Shown piece after piece: positions 12,011-24,800 of a DNA stretch of 64,000 bases. The position numbers were made by a program, and so were the translations under genes. Every line of letters starts with the position of its first letter. Positions within the stretch are counted from its first letter, which is position 1. The notes under the pieces are model-generated. The model saw nothing but the letters and a program-made list of their open reading frames with translations, had not been told where the DNA came from and ran no database searches. The stretch comes from Romanomermis culicivorax (lineage: Eukaryota > Nematoda > Enoplea > Mermithida > Mermithidae): assembly GCA_963922205.1 (NCBI GenBank), contig CAWUHX010000023.1:1178001-1242000 (forward strand), written 5' to 3'.

Positions 12011-13498
12011 GACTCAAAGCGACAGATCATGCGTAGTACAGTGTAAAAATTTGCGCAAAGTTGCTTATGATCTTCCAGATTGTATCTTTGATTGATCCTG
12101 CAACGTCGTGGGTTCATCTATACAGTTCCTTACAAATGTAGTGCTCGTATTCCATACATCTTGCATTAAAGTCTCCTGTGCTGTCTACTGTCTGATTATG
12201 GTCTCTTGAATTATTGATAAAGGAGAGATCTGAAGCAAGGTAGCATATAACTCCTTGAAAAGAATCAAATACGATCGCCCATAAAATGAGTATCATTTTT
12301 CATTTGACTTTTATTAAACACTACATCAGACTTTTTGTCATTTAATATATGTATATACTTCTTCCTGGTAAACGTTAGTGATGGATTTTTTGCAAAGTCA
12401 TTTTCTTTCAGCCAAAAGACTCCCATATCACACTGGTCGAAATACGAATAAAGAAAATTATACAAAAGTGCCAGTGAAATTATACAAGAGTTTTCAAAAA
12501 TCTGACCGAATTATGCGCATCGAAAATCGGACCACAAGGTTGCTTCTATCACAAGAATGTTTACCCCGATAATTGCATTAGTACCAGGTGTAATTCAATA
12601 ATCGTCGATATTCTAACACATTAGTAAGCATATATTTTATACATTTGATGGCCAATCTAAAATTTTTCTTCGAATGTGAATTTCATGCCAAAAACCAATA
12701 CAATCCAGGCATGACATCACTGGTTTTAACGTAAAATGAAAAAAGTCGAGTATCGTCCCTGCTGGAAAAATAACATACCTTCACTCCTTGGCCGGCAGTT
12801 GTGTGTCCTTACTTGATCATCCCCTTACCTCGACTAATGTTAAAGATAAAACATGAAAAACGTCTTATATCAATCGTCCCTTTATCTCGACTCTATATCA
12901 ATATGCTGTAATTTTGAAGCGATTGTTATTTTTCCCACGAGGCCACCAAAGTCTAAGCCTAAGCCTAAACTTAAGCCTTAAATTGTAGTCATAATGTCGT
13001 TATTCAGAAAAAGTTCAAAGATTTCCATACATTAGAATACCGTTTGATTCATAAATAGTCGAGGTAAAGGGATTTTTTTAAAAAGGAGTTTTTGAAATAA
13101 AAATGGGTCGAGGTAACGGGAAATTCAACATTAGTTGAGATAATGGTACAGTCGAAGTAAATGAAATGGTCGAGACAAAGAGAAAGTCGAAGTAAAGGCA
13201 CTCAACACTTAGTGCAAAGTATACTAATTATTTTTTTAAGCGAAAATTTCTCGAAAACAAGTGGGGCAAAAAGTTATTAATCGAAAGTGCTTGAAAATCC
13301 CTACAAACTAAATCAGCCGTTTTTTTTAGAATTTTGTTCGACAGTTTTTATGAAGAATTAAACAGTACAAAAGATAGGCAGAATCGAACTTTTTTCTAAT
13401 ATCAATTCACTTTTTCAAATTTTCCTACATATTCAGAATGTGCTAATCACCTGAACCCATAAATTGGTGCGAGCATGAGCTCATTCATCTTTTTTCAG
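12011..13498. other. No gene recognised
   Basis: Presumed intron. 12990-13200 holds a degenerate repeat with the word gtcgaggtaaag. No coding exon is supported. Confidence 0.35.
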
Positions 13499-13770
13499 TG
13501 CTGATGGATTCGACTGGCGTTACGCCAACGAACTTATGCCTATTGAGGTTGAAGACTGGACGCCCTGCGCCCCTGGGAAGCTATGCATAGGCGGGCAGTG
13601 CATCGAACATCCTGACGCTAAACATTACGTCGTTCCAAAGGCACATCCTGGAGGTGTTCGCTTAGTGTGTAACTCATCCCAAGTTTGCGCCAGAATAAAT
13701 GGCAAGCTGATAGATCGAGAAAGGGCTCAACGTTATATGACTTGTGAAAATAGATCCTGTCATTCTCATA
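13499..13770 (+). CDS. Exon D: cysteine-rich extracellular-type exon
   Basis: Acceptor tcttttttcag and donor CATA|gtaagt bound an exon of 90 full codons with phase 2 entry and phase 1 exit. It starts ADGFDWRYANELMP and contains the motif CAPGKLCIGGQC, with six more cysteines and two N-glycosylation sites (NSS, NRS). The C..GK.C..G.C pattern resembles the cysteine-rich segment of ADAM/ADAMTS-type proteins, but no zinc-protease core is visible, so this is only a suggestion. It may belong to the gene with the membrane-anchor exon at 8096-8409. At least one intervening exon is needed to reconcile phases. Confidence 0.5.
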
Positions 13771-13897
13771 GTAAGTCTAATCACCTTAAAGCTGAGGTTT
13801 TACCTCCAACCGAATTGCGTGCCATAAATTGACCAATGGGTGGCCAGGCACTTGCACTGAGGCAGCCATAATTCGAAGTTTAGAGACTTTTCGAGCT

Positions 13898-14085
13898 CAG
13901 ACTGCCCCATAGGGAGGGGTATGACGGGGTATTACCCCTACCTGAAGTACTAAAAATTGATCACCGATTGCCTAATTTTGAGACAAATTGACGTCTTTAG
14001 TGAACATTTAGCTACACTACACAGGCGAATTTTTAACTTTACGCTACCTTAAAAATCTGACCTCGGGGACCTCTGCTCGAAATCT
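13898..14085 (+). repeat. Dispersed repeat of the CCCCATGGGGAGGGGTATGA family, copy 2
   Basis: Direct counterpart of 53976-54152 and inverted counterpart of 7744-7935. It begins gccccatagggaggggtatg and ends gacctcggggacctct. Confidence 0.65.
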
Positions 14086-14504
14086 GCGCATCTAAAAGTA
14101 CGGCTTGATCATTTTAACTAGACCATGTCGCCGACGCCTGCACTTGTTTGTATGCCTCAAATTAGAACATTTTTTATTTTTTGGCTGCTAATCAGGCACA
14201 CACGCATCTGCGTTAGTGAAAATCGTCTGGGAACTTTAAGGGACATTGAGAAATATGTTTATGCAAAGTTTACTGTTCTGTTTACACTTTTATAGGAAAA
14301 TTCTGTGTAAAATAATTACCTGAGAAATGCTTATTTCATAATGAATGAGAAATAAAGGAAAATTAATTTCAGTTGAAAAATGCTGATATCGATTGAAAAT
14401 TTTTCAAAAAAGTTTCTATGGTGAATATTGATTAGGGAAATGGTTATGTTTATAGTTACTTATTTAAACATATTATTATGCTAAAGGCTCAGAGCGCAGT
14501 TTCA

Positions 14505-14640
14505 TTAGAAAGGCTTAAGCCCCAGCTCAGTACAGCTTAAGCTGCAGTTCAACACCTAAACAACACATTTGACAGTTATGGCTGCACTTTTCTGTATGTT
14601 ATAGCACAGTCGTTAAGCAAAGGTATAACATACATAGTTA
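14505..14640. repeat. AGCTTAAG-palindrome MITE-like repeat, copy 1
   Basis: Contains aggcttaagccccagctc, agcttaagctgcagttc and a gttatagcac...cgttaagc tail. Related units lie at 42745-42915 and 49848-50110. It is short, AT-balanced and palindromic, with no coding content. Confidence 0.45.
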
Positions 14641-15417
14641 GTACAATGCTATCGCATTATGAAGTTAGGCTTCAGGTTAGAAAGTCTGAATTGTGGAACT
14701 TGGCTCCCGGTATTATCTTTGTCAATATTTCCTATTGTGCATGAATTCCTTTTTGTTTTTAGCATTTCCAATTCATTTAGTTGGTAATGAATTAGCCATA
14801 CGTTTCTTATCGTGCAGTAACCCTTACCCTGTTGAAATGGATCCCGGTTGCTTCTCGGTATGTTGAATGCTTCCAAATAATGTTTTTCCTCTTTTCTTAT
14901 GCTTGCATTCAAAAATCGTTAGAAGGTGTTTGATTTAGCTGAGTTCTTGCAGGAAATGTTGATGTTAGTTTTATGGATAGGGAAAATATTATAATTTTTA
15001 GCTGAGCTTTGACATATATTGATCAAAAGCTTGAAAAGCTATACAAAACTGTCCTAGACGGTTTTGATGAAATTCTGTTTGACAAGAATAAAAAAGAAAT
15101 GCATACACAAAAGATGGACTGAATCAAACTTTTTGAATTACGATATCAACTGAATTGAGTTCAGCTAGATTTTTCTACATTCAGGATCGGTTATTTATCC
15201 ATCATAATTTTATTTCAATTTTGTTATCCAAAAACCTGGAAACTTTTTCCTAGATTTTGACTGCCGGTTTTTTTTTGATGACTCAAGGTCAGACGGCAGC
15301 TTTGGAACTGCCATGTATGTAAAGTGTTACATGGTTACTATACCAGAAATTAGCTTTCGTTGTCTCAACAAGGCAAGGTATGTTTGGATGACGGTGTAGA
15401 GCCTCTGCTATACTTCG
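14641..15417. other. No gene recognised
   Basis: AT-rich sequence with no exon or repeat that can be defined from this window alone. Confidence 0.35.
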
Positions 15418-15518
15418 CCAGCCGGCATCCGCCTGAACAGGAGTATAGCAGCTCAAAACCAGCGCTACCTGGCGTCCGTTGCGAGCTGCTATACTCTGTC
15501 TTTCCCATGCCGGCTGGG
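15418..15518. repeat. Interrupted perfect palindrome (double-stem hairpin)
   Basis: The inner arms gagtatagcagctc (15441-15454) and gagctgctatactc (15483-15496) are perfect 14-bp inverted repeats around a 28-base GC-rich loop. The outer arms are ccagccggcat and atgccggctgg. The surroundings are not GC-rich, so the hairpin stands out. It may be a MITE core or a structured RNA. Confidence 0.7.
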
Positions 15519-17150
15519 GTCAATTTGTTATTTTGACTTGACCGAAATTTTCTGCACCTGCACTATCCGGCGCTAACCAGTGTCGGACGCAGGAATTTTT
15601 TCTGGGGGCGGAAATTTCTTAACAATTTTTATTTTTTCGGAAAACCGAAACTCTCTAATCTACGTTTTATTCTGGCGCGGAGCACCGAAAATTTTTTGGA
15701 TTTTCACCTTTACTTCACCTGGAGAGTGAACCTTCACAACGTTGAGAAATAAATTAAAATCAAAGTAATAGAGCGTAATTTGTTCCTCATTTTGGCACGA
15801 AGCGCCGGAAAAGGTTTCGGATTTTCTCAACGTTGATAAATGAATCTCTGCAAAAAATATTCCTGAATAGAAGCTCTAACATTACGGTCTAGAAAGATAT
15901 CTTCAATCTTCATCGTCCATAAATACAAAAGTTCACGTTGGAACGTTTGAAAAATTCCAAACCCCGAGAGAAAAAATGAGAGGATTGATGAAAAATCTTA
16001 ATTTTCGGCAAAATACTGACTGTTACGATTACAAAATGAGACAAGATAACTCAATGATAAAAACTGTTGACAGTTAATTAGTAAGTTTAAGTACATATGC
16101 TAACAGCCACGCCTGATGGAAAATAATGATTATTAAACCCGTGACCGGCGCAAAGCACCGGAAAATTTTGAGATTTTAACCTTTTAAAGACCACGAAAAT
16201 GCATCTTGTCGGTTTCGAATTTCTCAAAATCTTTTCCACAATAAGAACCATGCGCGAAATTTTTTTCCTCAGAAGACCTTATCTGAGGAAAAAACAATGG
16301 ACGATGGATGAAGGAAGAAAAAATTAGAAAAATTTAATTTTGGCTATAGAGTTCAATTAAGTTTTGCAGATTTCTAATAACTCGCATATTAGTCTTGATA
16401 GTTTTTGTTTTTAGAACATGAGTATGGAAGAGGGGCGGCCTGCCCCGCCCCCTGCGTCCGCCTCTGGTTATAACATATGGTGCAAAAAATTAACAGTTGC
16501 TGGAATTGACTTTGACATTAGTAGACAAGACTTTATTCATTCGTTTCTTCAATGGAAGATGGATTCTTCAATCGATATAGCAGTTTTTAAAATAATACAA
16601 ATTTTTATATCAAAAGCTCTATGTTCTGTTGTTTTTTGGACATTTTCAAAACAGAAAAAATTTGCAAAAATGTTGTTTTTTTTCATCAAAACATTCTAGA
16701 AATTATTGATTTTATGATTCATAGTTTTATTAGAAACTTTGTTCCCAAATGACAGAGATTTGAAACAAAAAATTCGCGAGAAATCATGACAAAAGACAGC
16801 GACACAACGGCTTTGCTCCTCGGGGTGGTGTCTGGGGAAATAGGAAAATCAGAATCTGAATCAATTTTATCTTAATAAACAATAAGAATAATAATGATAA
16901 TAATACAGAATTCAATTCCAACCTGCCACCTTCCGGACAGAATCAGATGAAGAATAGCACCAAAAACAATTAACCAGCACTGGCCAGTGCCAACTGACCC
17001 CATGATTGAAATATTTGCTTCCGGTGCCGGCTGTCCAAGTAAAGCAAACGCTTAACTTTTCCGATCGATGCTAACATGATAGTTCCGAATAGACAGTCAT
17101 GAAACTCTCTCTGAACTAGTCAAGTTGACCTTGCTTACATATCCAAATTG
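15519..17150. repeat. Degenerate repeats around a GGCGC(G/A)AAGCACCGGAAAA motif
   Basis: The motif recurs at about 15673, 15795 and 16147, each followed by a tttggatttt/cttttcacct segment. A ccagcactggccagtgcc palindrome lies near 16975. A short frame at 16418-16699 follows a possible acceptor (gtttttag) and starts MSMEEGRPAPPPAS, but has no downstream support. Confidence 0.4.
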
Positions 17151-17521
17151 ATGGCTCAGGCCATAATATTCGCGCTGGGATTGCTGCAGTCAGGAGTTTG
17201 CGTTGGATAAGAGTAGTTACCAAGCAGTGTGCAAGGACCACAATATCAACGCCTTTTCCCTTGCTTTTACAGCATATAAGAAGCCTTGCATCCGAGTACT
17301 TGCCATTCGTTATGTACAATTTTTGTGCTAAATGCACCTATCATGTCCTCGACGACTTATGCATTACACGGCCTTATAAACAAATATCGATGTTTGGAAT
17401 TCCCTGTAACAGCGGGTTGCCCAAGATCAAGAACACTTATTGCGCCAGCTTCAGTGCTTGTGTACCACTTTACAAAGACTATCCAGAAACTTACAGTATT
17501 AGGCCGATACAGAGATGCTGA
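17151..17521 (+). CDS. Small cysteine-rich secreted-type protein, copy 2
   Basis: ATG at 17151 starts a signal-peptide-like segment (MAQAIIFALGLLQSG). Phase-0 donors are possible at 17196 (gtttgc) or 17202 (gttgga), with an intron of ~70-77 bases ending cttttacag. The last exon, 17273-17521, also enters in phase 0 and encodes 82 residues ending QRC. It shares the seven-cysteine pattern, the KIKNT(F/Y)CA segment and the block CVPLYKDYPETYSIRPIQ with copy 1 at 670-918. The 3' UTR is related too, with a possible poly(A) signal near 17614. Neither donor is ideal. It is probably secreted; function is unknown. Confidence 0.65.
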
Positions 17522-20456
17522 AGCAAACTTTTGTTTCGTACACTACTGATATAGCAAAATTCGATATGTGAATTTTGGTGAACTTTTCTAGTTACTGAAA
17601 ATCATGTTTCCAGAATAAAACATTTCTATTGTCATCAAGTGTGGTAAACTTTAACAAGTAAATAATAAGCTCAGATATGCTTGCATTAAGAGATCAATGA
17701 AATTGTGCCACCTCCTACGGTGCGAAATTCTGATCAGAAAAGTAGAGTCCAAAGAGTCACATTTCTGTAGATAGAAAAATGATGGGATGAATCGTGGGTG
17801 TTTGAAAGTTTGTTAATGAGCTGAGCTGTTTTGTTCTGTTTCTGTTTGTATCTGTTTTTCGAATGCTATTATTCTAGAGTTGGAAGCAAGCGCTACATAG
17901 TGGACCACAATTCAGCTCAGCCCCAGTAGGACAGGAGCTTATCTATTCTTATGGACTTACCAAATAGTGCACATTATATCAAAATTTAGTCTTTTGAGAA
18001 CTAATTCTGCAATAGGCAACGTGCAGCAGATCTAGAATTTTCATCTTCAAATTATTCCAGAAGTTCAAGGTAAACCGTGAAATACATTGAAGGACAGATG
18101 GCAGAAAATTCTTCATTATACCACAGATAGGTTTACTTGATGCATCGACTGGCTGATACCATTGGCCAAAATAAAACAACTTTTAGGCAATAGAACGACC
18201 CTTTTTGGTAGTGGAATTCAGTAACAGCAACTTTGAATCTATTGAAGTAAAAACATTTTTCTAGCAATTAATATCAAAGATTACGCTTTAATTGTACAGA
18301 TTTATCGGCTCCATTTGGATTATCGGATCGGGATCCAAAATTTGAAGAATATCGGGTCCGTGTCCAACAAAAAAGTCGGGTAATTTCGGGTCCGAGGCCC
18401 CGATACATCTCTAGCTTCAATCAATATATTTTCCTCATATGGCTTCTCATTCAACTAAGACCTTTATGGTATATCAAATTTTGAATCATTAGGATACTGT
18501 GTCGTAGACACTGCCGCGTTAATCGTGCCTCTATGAAAATTACATAATTAAAGATATTTCAATGCACTGATTCATTGTTTTCTTCATGCAACCGACAAAT
18601 AGTTTTAGAATTATACATTGGAAAAATAAATTGTGCAGATGCACCATGATTGAATTATGAAGTAATACTGTTATTTATTGAAATATTTTAAAATAATGGA
18701 ACTGGATGAGCAACAAGTAATATTCTATCGATTTACGTTTTTCGGCTAAATCATATGGCACACATAGGACTGGAAACCTCAATTTATAACCAAAATTTCT
18801 GCAACATATAGCAAATTCACGGCAATACTGTACTGATTTTTGTGTGCTCTTTATTGAATGCTTGTAAATTTAAAAACGACCAAAACTGGTACATTGTTTA
18901 TGCAAAGGTTTCATTATAGGACAGTTTGGTCCAAATTTTATTAAGGCTTGATAGAGTGGCCTCACAAGTTGTACTCGCTTTCCAATTTCATATTTGAAGT
19001 CAGTTAAATCGATTTCATGTTCAGTTTATATGCACCTGACAATTGTTTCCCAGGATTTGCATATTGTGTCAGCTAATGTTCGTGTGAATGACACATTCCT
19101 CAGCAACACAGAAAAATATTTGATTTATCTTTTTCAGTGCCTGGTAACTATGCCTGCTGCCAGGTTTTGCTTTGGGAGACTCAGAGCTCAAGTTTAGTTT
19201 TATCAATCTTACTGGAAGCTTTTGACACATCAACTTGACAACCAATGAATAAATTCATTTTTTGTTATTTATTCCATATTTCGTGTGAAGACTTGGGGGT
19301 TGAGTTCACCCAGAAAGTATTTGATCACATTCAGGTAGGGTTTTACGCACTCAAACAGTGACTTTTCAAGTCTAGCAGGATTTTTTCCTTCCACAATGCA
19401 AAAGATTGGGCATCATTCGATAGATCCCATTGAGATCTATTCAATAATATGTTTTAAAATGGTACGACTTCATGTTTGGAAGACTCATGGGAGGCTTCAA
19501 GTGTCATTGGTCTTCCTCATATCTTCTTTCCTGCTGATTTAATGTAGATATTCTGCATAAATTACAAGTAACAATGAAAATCATGTACCTACTAATTCAT
19601 ATTTTTGCAATTTTCTGCTGAACTACATGTCAGACAGGACAGAAAATTTTTAAGCTTACTAGCCTTCAACTTGTTTTTGATAAAAAAAATCAATAGTAAA
19701 ATCTTGATGTGGGAGGTTTGGCCTACAGGGCAAGTTTTCATCGTTTTTACTACTTTTACTGAAAAAACACTATAGAACTAGTCATTCTCGAATTTTTATT
19801 ATGCTAAATTGAAGAATATAATACGCAAAAATCTAATTGGTTAATATTTTATAATCAAACTCACTTGTGAAAAAATAACATTGATGATCAATATAAAAGG
19901 GCAACAAAATCGAGGTTAAAAAATTATGTATGGGTATACATATACTTGCACAGCATGGAAATTTTGCTGGAGGTCAGACAGGACAGGAGTGGGATAGAAT
20001 TTTTTTCGTGATTACCAAAAGTAAGGTTTTTTAAGTTTCAACCAGCAAATTCCTACATCTATATTAGTCAAATATGTAGAACTATTTGCTTAGCCTGCTT
20101 TTCCAAAAGGTTCAATGTTACTTCTTTGGAATTATGTATGCTTTATTCAGAAAAACGGTTAAAATACAACACCATTTTCATTCTTTTATGATGCCTTCCT
20201 CTTCTCTTCTTTCTCATTTTCCTTCATCGTCTTCTTGATCAATACTGGGGGCCAGCAAGAATCTGCTGGGGATCCATCAAAACCTGCTGGTGATCCAGTC
20301 TCCCCAAACCCCCATGTGCATATATGTTTGACACTGGCAAGACAGGACATTCTCCTAGTGCTAACGTATGACTTTTGTTGCATGTGTATCAAAATTTACC
20401 CGAATCCTTATCATATTATCATTCATAGAACTCGATAATTCCACATTTGTATTAGA
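17522..20456. other. No gene recognised
   Basis: A long AT-rich intergenic stretch between the cysteine-rich gene and the broken DEG/ENaC gene. 18300-18420 contains cgggtccg/gatcggg words of a degenerate hexamer type, related in style to the ATTCGG run at 50166. No exon is supported. Confidence 0.4.
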
Positions 20457-20481
20457 ATGACAAACTTGAACACATTCAACG
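20457..20481 (+). pseudogene. DEG/ENaC channel gene: start of exon 1, split by the retrotransposon
   Basis: ATG at 20457 follows an in-frame TAA at 20436 and opens eight codons (MTNLNTFN) plus one base. It then runs straight into the LTR at 20482. Excising the element and one copy of the 4-bp duplication leaves the frame open from this ATG into the channel exon at 35141. That shows the insertion fell inside the first coding exon. Confidence 0.8.
20478..20481. repeat. Target-site duplication (left), aacg
   Basis: The same four bases follow the other LTR at 35137-35140. Four-base duplications also flank the solo LTR at 39708 (ttcc). Confidence 0.9.
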
Positions 20482-21096
20482 TGTTGTGCAGGTCTTTCCT
20501 TAAGAGGCGTAAGAAAAGATTGGGTCTGAACTGACCTGTTAGAACGGATACCTTGGCTAAGCCTCGGTGATCTGTGCAACAGTCCGGTTATCCCCAGACC
20601 TACAACAACAAAGATAAACTTTGTTCTAAATACGGGGGCCTTACCAAGGTCCTCCGCAGTCTCCTAGATGAGACAAGGAATCCCCTCAGGGATAAACTTA
20701 CTTGGGTATAACCCGAAAGGGGTTTCCCAGAACTTACTTGATGTAAGCCGGCGCCTGGGCCTCTGGCCCTCCGCCTTCGTCGACGCGGATTATCTAAATA
20801 AACAAACGAATATATTAAGCAATAAGTCCGGCGAAATATGTAAAAAGAATGTGGGTATACCACAGTGCAATACTCATAAAAAACACAAGTTGCTGGGAAA
20901 ATTGTATTTGGGGACGCCAGCAAAAATGTCAAGAAATATAATAATAACGATATCAAGTGAAGAATGATTTTCACTATCTTTTTTGGTCTTTTGGTGGCGC
21001 TCCATTCTATGCAAATGTCTGCGCCGCTGGTCGTCCCTGTCGTCGATTTGCATGTCGATTTCCCCACACGAATTGGCATCAACAGGGTGCCCAACA
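20482..21096 (-). repeat. 3' LTR of the gypsy element
   Basis: Begins tgttgtgcaggtctttcc and ends cagggtgcccaaca on the plus strand. It matches 34522-35136 at a fixed offset of 14,040 bases with three differences, near 20632, 21003 and 21022. Confidence 0.95.
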
Positions 21097-21827
21097 TCCC
21101 TCGCGCGTCGAAACCGACCTACGGGAGGTAGAAAAAAAAACTTTTGGCCGGGTTACCCCGGCATTAAAAAGAATTAATCAAAAAAAGAAAAAATCTACAA
21201 TTCCGGCTGACTCCTGATAAACAGTTTGTCTCACCGGACTCCCGTTTCACAGTCTGTCCTAATAGAACTCCTGTGCTGGTCGTTGGACACAACGAATACC
21301 AAGGGCTTCGCCGCAATGGCTGGCAAGTGATGTCCATTTTGACCTCGGCGTTGATGGAATAACCTCCTGCCCTAAGGAGTACGACGTAAACATCGGTGCC
21401 GAATGTGGCCGGTTTCAGGCTCGGCCGCTCGGTCTGCATGCTGTGTCAATTCGTTGGCCCTGGGTCTAACCGCATGCAAATCGACTTCCCGCGTCTCTAT
21501 TTTTTCTAAATTAAACTAAAATACGAGATTATATGACGATACAAAAAGACGACGCGGGAATGTACGGATATCACAAAATTTTTAAAATGCGCTAAAAAAT
21601 TTGAGCAAAAATGTGGCCAAAAGTTTTAAAATATTTTTTACGGTTGCGTTTTTGCACCGGTTTTGTCAAAAAAGAGATTTTTGATGGCCAGCAGCACCGA
21701 AAATAATGTTTTTTGATTTTTTTGGATTTTTTGTGATTTTATTAGTGTTTTTGGGTTTTGTGTTTTATGAAATAAGTAAAAATATATGTACGAAAAAGAA
21801 ATTTTTGGGCCAAAATTTTGCGGCTAT
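21097..21827 (-). other. 3' untranslated region and polypurine-tract zone of the gypsy element
   Basis: 731 bp between the ORF3 stop and the 3' LTR. Directly against the LTR the minus strand reads gcgcgaggga, a short purine run that may serve as the polypurine tract but is weak. No ORF here has coding character. Confidence 0.5.
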
Positions 21828-24800
21828 TTACTGCTGCTGCCCGCCGCCTCGGTAGCCTCCTCGAGGTCTACCTTGATAGTACCCCCTCTGACCTGGTTGG
21901 CCTCGGGTCTGACCTCCATCTTGGCCTCTATTTTGGCCTTGTTGGCTTCCGCCACGTCTACCTAGCGGCATAAAATTCGGATTATGGAATTGAGCATCCA
22001 GGTCTTGACCTTGGTGTTGCCAGGTTCCTCGGCCTCTGTAAGGTCGCTGAGGGCGCCCTCTGAAGCCTCCCCTGGGTTGACCTTGGTCATACCCCGGTCT
22101 AGCCCTGTACGGGGCCGGGTTTGAGAACATATCGTCTCTCCCCTGCTGCCTTTGACCACTGCTAGTGGAGCTGCTGCGTTGTGGTTTTTGTGTCCGATAA
22201 GTTGAATTAAGAGATTTTGATGAAATTGATTTTGATCGAGAGAGCGGACTTTTATAAGAAGTGCTAGCAGCTTCACTATATGACCTCTGGCTGGTCGTAG
22301 CCGATGATTGTTGTATCATCGGTGGTTGTTTCTTAGCCGGAGGGAGTCTAGGCACCTTGAACTTACTTGGGCTCTTGGCAGCCGTTCGCTGAAATTTATC
22401 AGCTTGCGACCTGTCATCGCCTGGTGCCTTCCTCTTAACACCCATCTGGTTTAACCTTTGCGAGCCCATAAAAATATACTGATTAAAGGCTGCAATGTAG
22501 ACATCGTCTACGCGGTTTCCCTGGGCCTCAACGACTAGTTGTCTGTTCGCAAACGAGCACGCCTGGGCATACCACCTACCAATTGCCGTTGGCGTGATCG
22601 GAGCGAAGTCCAACTGAAGAAAAATCATTAGGGTCACATACCTAATGGCCGTAAAGACGTCTGAGGCATCGTAGTCCTGAAGCCATCTGGGGATGAGAAT
22701 TAAAATTATCCATTCCCAGATCTCCTCAGGGATGCGCTCTCCGTCAAACATAAATCCGCCCTGCATTTCGAATTGCTGGCGGTAATTTTCGTGAATTTCG
22801 GCCATGGCGTCATTGACCATTCTGTAAATTATCGGCCGTTCTTGCCGATCAAAGGCGAAATAATTGGCGACCTCTGGATTTTCAAATGAGATCGGCCCAA
22901 TTAAGCGCCTTTGTTCCCGTTGCCACTCCCAATAATCAATCAGAGTTTCGGCTAATTGACCAGGAGTGACAAACTGCTGTGGTTCCCTTTCGGGTCTACT
23001 AGCTACCACATTCAGTTTGACCTTCTTGATCAATTTCTCCTCCGATTCAAGATCGGGCTTCACCAATACGCTTCCCGCAGGTTTGCTACTTCTTGCGGTA
23101 TAGCTGGAGGGCACGGATTTACTTTTGCCAGAAGAAGTACTAACCTCTCCGCCGGTTTTCGATACCGTTCGCGTCTGAGTGTACGATGTTGTCGCAGTGG
23201 ACCCTGTTGTTCTATCCGATTTTGTCTGGCCTATGGAGGTCTCCGTTCGCGTCTGACTTTTTGAAGTCTCCGTTCTCGTCTGACTCTTTGAAGTCTCTGA
23301 TCTCGACTTTTGGCTCGTCGAGTATTGTGGGGTTGTCGTTTCTTCGGCCGTGTCGTAGGCGTCGTTTTCGGATCCGGTGGCGGCCGCTCCTTGTTGCTGC
23401 TGTCCCTGAGCTGCAAGTCTGCGTCGCTTGGCCTTACCTATCCTCTTTCTGCGCCTTACCTTTTCTTTGGCTAGGTGCCGGATAAATTTTTCCGACATCC
23501 CTTCAGCTAACATCTGCTGAACTTTGTCTGGGGAATAAATTCCAGGAATACCTTCCTCGGCAATTCTTCCCCTCCGCATCAGCTCTGTTGCTGCAATGGC
23601 TGAATCTGAGCTATCGTCGGCTAGTGCCTGCTCCTTCAGCTTTCTTTGGATTGCCCTCTGACGCAGGAATTCCTGCTGCGTCAGCCTTCTCTGTTCCTGA
23701 ATTTTGGCCTGTAAGGCCTCTTGCTTCGCTTGTCGGTCATGATCCTTAGGATCTTTGGCCTTCACAGGTATCTCCTGGGATGCTTCCTGCATCTTCTCCA
23801 GTCTGACATCGATCCCTGACATTTTGGTGACTGCTTCGTCAATTTGAGTCTGGATTTTCTCCTCCTCAAGAGCCTGTTTCTGAGTTTTGGCCTCCATCGC
23901 ATCCTTATTCTCTGATGTCTGGCCCTCAGATTCCAGAATTTCACCCTCTTCTTCTTCTTCAACATCCTCCTCTGAACTGGACTCAGAGTCTGAATTTCGT
24001 ATCTTCGGCAATAGCTGTTTTACTTTAGCCGGTAACACAGCTGGTGCCGGAGGTACAGACTGCATGATGGTGACAACCTCTGGCTCAGGCTCGGCCGGTT
24101 GTTGTACTTGAGGTACTTGAGTCGGCTGTGCCACCGCTGGTTGGATTGGCGGCGGCACCACGACAACTACTGCAGCTGCCTGCGTAGCAGCAGTGTCCAA
24201 AGCTGGTGTAGCTTTGACCACTGGCGCTAGCGCCTGTGGCTGCGCTTTGACCTGTCCCGTCCCTCCGGCTTGCGCCGTTTGGGAAGTTGAGGGACGATTT
24301 ACCGGTACCTTAGATATTAACTCACCGGCTGGGGTATATGTTAATGTATACCCGGGCATTTCCGAAGCGATTGTTCTCTCCCGGAAGCTTTTACTGACAA
24401 ACTCCGGTCTGAGCTCGAGCGGATTTCTTGGTGCGTAGGTAATTGGGTAGTCGGTCGGCGATGCGTCTTCCGTCATGGGATACCGCAGTCCCGGCGTTAA
24501 AGTCTCGAAGCCTACGTAGTAAAAAGTTACATAGAAATAAGGATTTACCTTGTAGGCTCCGTCCTTCAATAACGATTTGTCGTCGCCAATTTGTAGGATT
24601 TCCTCGGCTTCTCGAAATCGTAGCGGGACAAAGCCGAACCGATTCTGCCATGCGTATACCCCTTTTTTAGATGGAAAGCGGGGTTCCGACGGCGGTAGCG
24701 TCGCTGCTAACTCTAGATAGTAAGCCAGGCGGTCGCCTGACTTCCAGGACATTTTCTTTATCATTTCCTGGCCTTCTTTAGTATAACTATTTAGAAAGTT

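Noticed and set aside
20668-20967. 99-codon ORF in the LTR, repeated at 34708-35007
   Set aside because: Present twice only because the LTR is duplicated. It runs antisense to the element and has no recognisable domain.
21164-21439. 91-codon minus-strand ORF between ORF3 and the 3' LTR
   Set aside because: No domain, no sensible start context and no conservation evidence. Treated as 3' UTR.
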